A DNA stretch of 17,764 nt, from the NCBI GenBank assembly GCA_913052275.1, contig CAJXDX010000019.1:1-17764 (forward strand). Direction: 5' to 3'. Position 1 is the first letter of the stretch. Each line of letters opens with the position of its first letter. The notes beneath the pieces were generated by a model. That model ran no database searches, had not been told where the DNA came from, and worked only from the letters and a program-made list of their open reading frames with translations. This stretch comes from an uncultured Pseudomonadota bacterium. Lineage in GTDB: Bacteria > SAR324 > NAC60-12. The translations under genes were made by a program, and so were the position numbers. Shown here one piece after another: positions 14,721 through 17,764 of the stretch.

Positions 14721-15719
14721 ATGCAAAAGTTTGATGTATATGGCGTCTGCAATCCATTGGTAGATTTGCTGAGTCATGTGCCAGATTCATTCCTGAAAAA
14801 ACTCGGAATTGAAAAGAATGTCATGCATCTCGTTACGCGTGAGCAGCAGCAGGAACTGTTGTTGGCTCTGGCTGAAGAAAAAATTTCTTTAGAAGTAGCA
14901 GCGGGGGGATCAGGGGCGAATTCGATGATTGGAATATCTCAGCTTGGTGGAAGAAGTGCATTTAGCGGTAAAATAGGCAGGGATGAGCACGGAAAACTTT
15001 ATCGTGAAAAACTTGAGGCCCTCGGGGTTTGTGATTGTCTTGCCGAAGGAGAAGGCGCCACAGGCAGCAGCTTGATTCTTGTCAGTGAAGACGGTGCCAG
15101 AACGATGAATACTTTTCTTGGAATGAGCCAGGAACTGATGAATCCGGATATTGATCCGGATGTTATTCAATCATCAAAATATCTCTATCTTACTGGATAT
15201 TTGTGGGATACAGAGTCTCAGAAAAAAGCTGTTCTTAATGCGCTTGATGAAGCTAAAAAACGTGAGATTAAAGTCGCATTAAGTCTATCAGATCCATTTT
15301 GCGTTACACGTCATAAGGAAGATTTTATTAATCTGCTGAAGGGATACGCCAGCATGGTTTTCTGTAATCAGGAAGAAGCATTTACTCTGCTTGATACTGA
15401 AATTACACAGCAAGCTGTTGAAACTTTGTCTGATTGGACAGAAACAGTAGCTTTAACTATAGGAGCATACGGGGCACTGATTTCACATCAGGGAGAAACT
15501 TGTTATATTGATCCATTACCTGTAAGGGTTGAAGACACAACCGGTGCAGGAGATGCATTCGCAGCAGGTTTTCTGTATGGAATGACACATGATTTGTCTC
15601 CGCTGGACAGCGGAAGAATTGGGGCCACTCTGGCCGCCGCAGTGATCGGACAAACAGGGCCGCGGTACCTTGGGAACGCCAGAATACTGATTCAGGAAAA
15701 ACTAGGTATAATGCTTTAA
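14721..15719 (+). CDS. PfkB-family kinase, adenosine-kinase-like
   Basis: PfkB enzymes phosphorylate sugars or nucleosides with ATP. The 332-residue protein shows the N-terminal substrate-binding GGSGANSM (62-69), the GKIGRDEHG loop (83-91, matching the family GxIGxDxxG), and the C-terminal signature DTTGAGDAFAAGF (272-284), where D278 is the catalytic base and GAG forms the anion hole. The N-terminal YGVCNPLVDLLSHV resembles adenosine kinase (G-x-x-N-P-L-x-D), so adenosine is the best guess, but ribokinase-like substrates remain possible. It lies 43 bp after clpX, the same strand, with no terminator between, and may be read through from the clp promoter. I saw no clear Shine-Dalgarno. Its placement beside clpX has no obvious functional link; a purine-salvage role would be general housekeeping. 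Confidence 0.85.
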   Translation: MQKFDVYGVCNPLVDLLSHVPDSFLKKLGIEKNVMHLVTREQQQELLLALAEEKISLEVAAGGSGANSMIGISQLGGRSAFSGKIGRDEHGKLYREKLEALGVCDCLAEGEGATGSSLILVSEDGARTMNTFLGMSQELMNPDIDPDVIQSSKYLYLTGYLWDTESQKKAVLNALDEAKKREIKVALSLSDPFCVTRHKEDFINLLKGYASMVFCNQEEAFTLLDTEITQQAVETLSDWTETVALTIGAYGALISHQGETCYIDPLPVRVEDTTGAGDAFAAGFLYGMTHDLSPLDSGRIGATLAAAVIGQTGPRYLGNARILIQEKLGIML

Positions 15720-16064
15720 ATGCTGTATCAAAGATAGATTTGTGTTAGTAATGATGTTAGGAAGCAGGTTCTAGTTGTTTATATTTTCATCAGGAGACAG
15801 GTTAGAATAGAGTCTTGAAAAAGGGATTTTGTTTAAAATGTTGTTTTCACTTTAACCAATTTCCATGTATAGAGATGATTACAAGCCATATCCCCGACAC
15901 TCTGGCAAGTAAAGGGATAATATATGCGTTTTGTTCGTGTCAGATTCTGATTTAGCATAGCATATCGGTACAAGTCCGGCAATGCTATTAGGATGATTAA
16001 GATTTAATTGCAGACATTGTATGACTGCATCAATGAAAATCTAAACTGAAATAAATTTCAAAAG
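15720..16064. other. 345-bp intergenic region before trhP
   Basis: There is no credible coding frame and no cloverleaf I could fold as a tRNA. The region carries the promoter for the U32 gene and one distinct stem-loop (15957-15988). No good terminator was found after the PfkB gene. Apart from the stem-loop I see nothing recognisable. Confidence 0.5.
15957..15988 (+). repeat. Stem-loop in the trhP leader, possible structured RNA
   Basis: ATAGCAT (15957-15963) and ATGCTAT (15982-15988) form a perfect 7-bp stem. Within the loop, CGG (15966-15968) pairs with CCG (15976-15978) across a 7-nt loop, giving two stacked helices with a small internal loop. It ends 76 bp upstream of the trhP ATG and lacks a T tract. 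It may be a regulatory leader element or a dyad operator. Confidence 0.4.
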
Positions 16065-17372
16065 ATGGAACTGCTTGCACCGGCAGGAAACTTAAATAAA
16101 TTAAAAATTGCCGTTTTGTATGGCGCAGACGCGGTTTATCTGGCCGGACCAAAATATGGTCTACGCGGTGCCTCAGATAATTTTTCAGATACTGAATTGT
16201 GTGAGGGGATTCAGTTTGCTCATCAAAATAACTGTAAATCTTACGTTACCCTGAACGCATTTTTACATGACAAGGAACTGGAAGAGCTTCCTGACTATGT
16301 GAGTTTCCTGGAGCAAAGCAAGGTTGATGCAGTTATTGTTTCAGATCTTGGTGTGATGACTGTTGTTCAGCAGCATTCTAAACTGCCGGTACATTTGTCA
16401 ACTCAGGCCTCATGCCTTAATATTCATGCTGCTAAAGCCTGGAAACGATTGGGCGCAAAAAGGCTGGTACTGGGACGTGAAGTTTCGCTTGAAGAAGCAG
16501 GAAGGATACGAAAGGCAACAGGAATTGAGGTGGAACTTTTCGTTCATGGAGCTATGTGCACGGCATATTCCGGAAACTGCACAATCTCAAATTATACCTC
16601 CGGACGAGACAGTAACCGTGGAGGCTGTGTCCAGAGCTGCCGATTTTACTATTCCGCGATTCAGGATAGTATTGTTAAAAAAAATATTAATTCTGAAAAT
16701 TTTGCAGAATCCATCTTTACTGATTCGGAAAACAAAAAAACCAATGAAAATATTAGGGAAAACCATTCTGCTTCTGTACTGAGTTCAAAAGATCTGCGCG
16801 GCATGAGACTATTGCCAAAGTATATTGAAAATGGAGTTGACTGCATTAAAGTGGAGGGACGCATGAAAAGCGCTCTTTATGCAGCAACTACCACGAGTGC
16901 CTATTCCCAGGCACTTAAATGGTGCAGCTCAACATCGCGAGAAAAATGGAATGAAAAATTAATTGAGTTATCCGAAATACTGGAAAAAATCCCGCACAGG
17001 GGCTACACCGAAGCTTCGCTGCAAAAACAGGCTGGTTTGGATAGTATTTATCGTGGAGAGAGGAATGGAGGCAATTCAGGATATGAGATTGCAGGAATAG
17101 TGCTGGAAGTGCAAAAGGGAAAGTCTTTTATCATGCAGACTCAAAACACGTTTGACCAGGATAACACTCTGGAAGTACTAGCATTTGATGGAAATGTGAT
17201 TGAAGTTCCAACACAACAGATGCGATCTTTGAATAATACGCCTGTTGAAAGATCCAAGCCGAGTCGTCTTCTTCGTTTTTCATGGCCTAAAGGTTCAGAA
17301 ACCTCTAACTCTGCAATAGATTTTTCAAATATTGAGCCTTTGAATGTAGTTCGTTATAAAAATCAGCAGTAG
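16065..17372 (+). CDS. trhP: U32-family tRNA hydroxylation protein, TrhP/YegQ type
   Basis: TrhP (YegQ in E. coli), long annotated as a U32 peptidase, makes 5-hydroxyuridine at wobble U34 of tRNAs in a prephenate-dependent, oxygen-independent way. This 435-residue protein starts with the U32 barrel motif MELLAPAGNLNKL and contains the family signature ELFVHGAMCTAYSGNC. Cysteines C165, C172, C188 and C192 match the set proposed to hold an Fe-S cluster. A conserved SSKDLRGM (240-247) and KVEGRMKS follow, then a C-terminal small domain. The single-barrel length fits TrhP; RlhA (YdcP) has a longer chain. Residues about 200-238 form a polar, Asn/Lys/Glu-rich stretch somewhat longer than I expect at this point, probably a surface loop. 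It stands alone, preceded by a 345-bp spacer, with no Shine-Dalgarno beyond an AAAAG before ATG 16065. The exact tRNA target is inferred from family. Confidence 0.85.
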   Translation: MELLAPAGNLNKLKIAVLYGADAVYLAGPKYGLRGASDNFSDTELCEGIQFAHQNNCKSYVTLNAFLHDKELEELPDYVSFLEQSKVDAVIVSDLGVMTVVQQHSKLPVHLSTQASCLNIHAAKAWKRLGAKRLVLGREVSLEEAGRIRKATGIEVELFVHGAMCTAYSGNCTISNYTSGRDSNRGGCVQSCRFYYSAIQDSIVKKNINSENFAESIFTDSENKKTNENIRENHSASVLSSKDLRGMRLLPKYIENGVDCIKVEGRMKSALYAATTTSAYSQALKWCSSTSREKWNEKLIELSEILEKIPHRGYTEASLQKQAGLDSIYRGERNGGNSGYEIAGIVLEVQKGKSFIMQTQNTFDQDNTLEVLAFDGNVIEVPTQQMRSLNNTPVERSKPSRLLRFSWPKGSETSNSAIDFSNIEPLNVVRYKNQQ

Positions 17373-17657
17373 TTAATTGCTTAGTTTTTTACCTGAAACT
17401 TTTTACTTCTGTTGCTTGATTCAACAGCGTTTCAGTAGATACAAAATTGATAGTCTTCACATCTCTTGAATTAAAATATTGAGTCATTAGTTCTCGAGGT
17501 ATTCTTAATTAATTGACTGAGCCTGGTATAGTATAGCTAAGGAATAAATCAGGTAACACATTGATATCATACAAAATCACCTGCAAACTTCATGGGTGAC
17601 AAGACAAATCATATTACTTTCAGATAATTAAACTAATACTTAAAAAATTATAATAAA
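17373..17657. other. Intergenic region after trhP
   Basis: This AT-rich non-coding spacer lies between trhP and a probable converging gene end. Besides the nested stem-loop at 17393-17435 I see only promoter-like fragments (TTGACT at 17513, TATAGT at 17527) whose spacing is far too short to be a normal promoter. Confidence 0.4.
17393..17435. terminator. Nested stem-loop 20 bp after trhP
   Basis: CTGAAAC (17393-17399) pairs with GTTTCAG (17429-17435), and inside it CTGTTG (17409-17414) pairs with CAACAG (17422-17427) around a 7-nt loop. A 9-nt bulge, mostly T, sits on the left strand. Position suggests transcript 3'-end formation or protection, but no T run follows on either strand, so it is not a standard intrinsic terminator. 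Confidence 0.45.
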
Positions 17658-17764
17658 TCAATCACCATTCGTGTTGTTTGTTTGAAAACCGCCGGACAGC
17701 AGATGTTGGTCTTTTCTTGCTTCTTCAAGATCTGAAGAGATCATTTCACTTATCAATTGCTTTA
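17658..17764 (-). CDS. Possible C-terminus of an unidentified protein (runs off the window)
   Basis: On the minus strand an open frame enters from the right edge and ends at TGA 17658-17660, giving 34 residues. The stretch SEMISSDLEEARKDQHLL looks like an amphipathic helix followed by a short polar tail ending NTNGD. The composition is protein-like, and it would converge on trhP. I do not recognise the family. It is short enough that a chance open frame is possible. Confidence 0.45.
   Translation of the reverse strand, partial: KQLISEMISSDLEEARKDQHLLSGGFQTNNTNGD

Noticed and set aside
15720..16064. tRNA or known riboswitch in the long gap before trhP
   Set aside because: I could not form a cloverleaf with the invariant TTC-A and anticodon features, nor recognise any riboswitch core.
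16363..16782. 139-residue plus-strand open frame inside trhP
   Set aside because: It is an alternative frame of the U32 gene; the trhP frame holds all conserved motifs there.
17513..17532. TTGACT...TATAGT promoter
   Set aside because: The spacer between the hexamers is only 8 bp, incompatible with a sigma-70 promoter.

Overview
The window looks like chromosomal DNA of a Gram-negative bacterium of moderately low GC (roughly 40% by eye). Coding density is high and there are no transposases, integrases, CRISPR arrays, tRNAs or rRNAs. Most start codons lack a clear Shine-Dalgarno sequence; clpX and bax1 are the exceptions. I cannot name the phylum. The gene set (fused B12 mutase, glutaryl-CoA dehydrogenase, tig-clpP-clpX, lytic transglycosylase, bacterial XPB/Bax1) would suit a marine or soil proteobacterium-like lineage, but that is an inference.

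Region 1 (1-3119, minus strand) is a catabolic acyl-CoA operon. It runs glutaryl-CoA dehydrogenase, then an Ldh2/HcxB-type 2-hydroxyacid dehydrogenase, then the N-terminal third of a fused isobutyryl-CoA mutase (IcmF), which leaves the window. A 463-bp divergent spacer separates it from a plus-strand homodimer-type ABC exporter (3583-5448). That exporter converges on a minus-strand, membrane-anchored lytic transglycosylase (5638-7035) whose SLT motifs are unusually far apart.

Region 2 (7222-11235, plus strand) is the most interesting part. It is a tightly overlapping operon of an Lpd-like flavin disulfide oxidoreductase, an XPB-family superfamily-2 helicase and a DUF790/Bax1-like putative nuclease. 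The first two genes share 1 bp (TAATG) and the last two share 65 bp once the bax1 start is moved to an internal GTG. XPB-Bax1 is known as an archaeal DNA-repair helicase-nuclease pair. Here it is bacterial, translationally coupled, and placed behind a redox enzyme. A convincing intrinsic terminator closes the unit at about 11341-11367.

Region 3 (11451-15719, plus strand) is the housekeeping proteostasis cluster tig-clpP-clpX (nascent-chain chaperone, protease, unfoldase) followed by a PfkB/adenosine-kinase-like sugar or nucleoside kinase. Region 4 (16065-17372) is a U32-family tRNA-hydroxylation protein (TrhP/YegQ type), preceded by a 345-bp spacer with a stem-loop and followed by a nested stem-loop. 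The right edge probably carries the C-terminus of an unidentified minus-strand gene.
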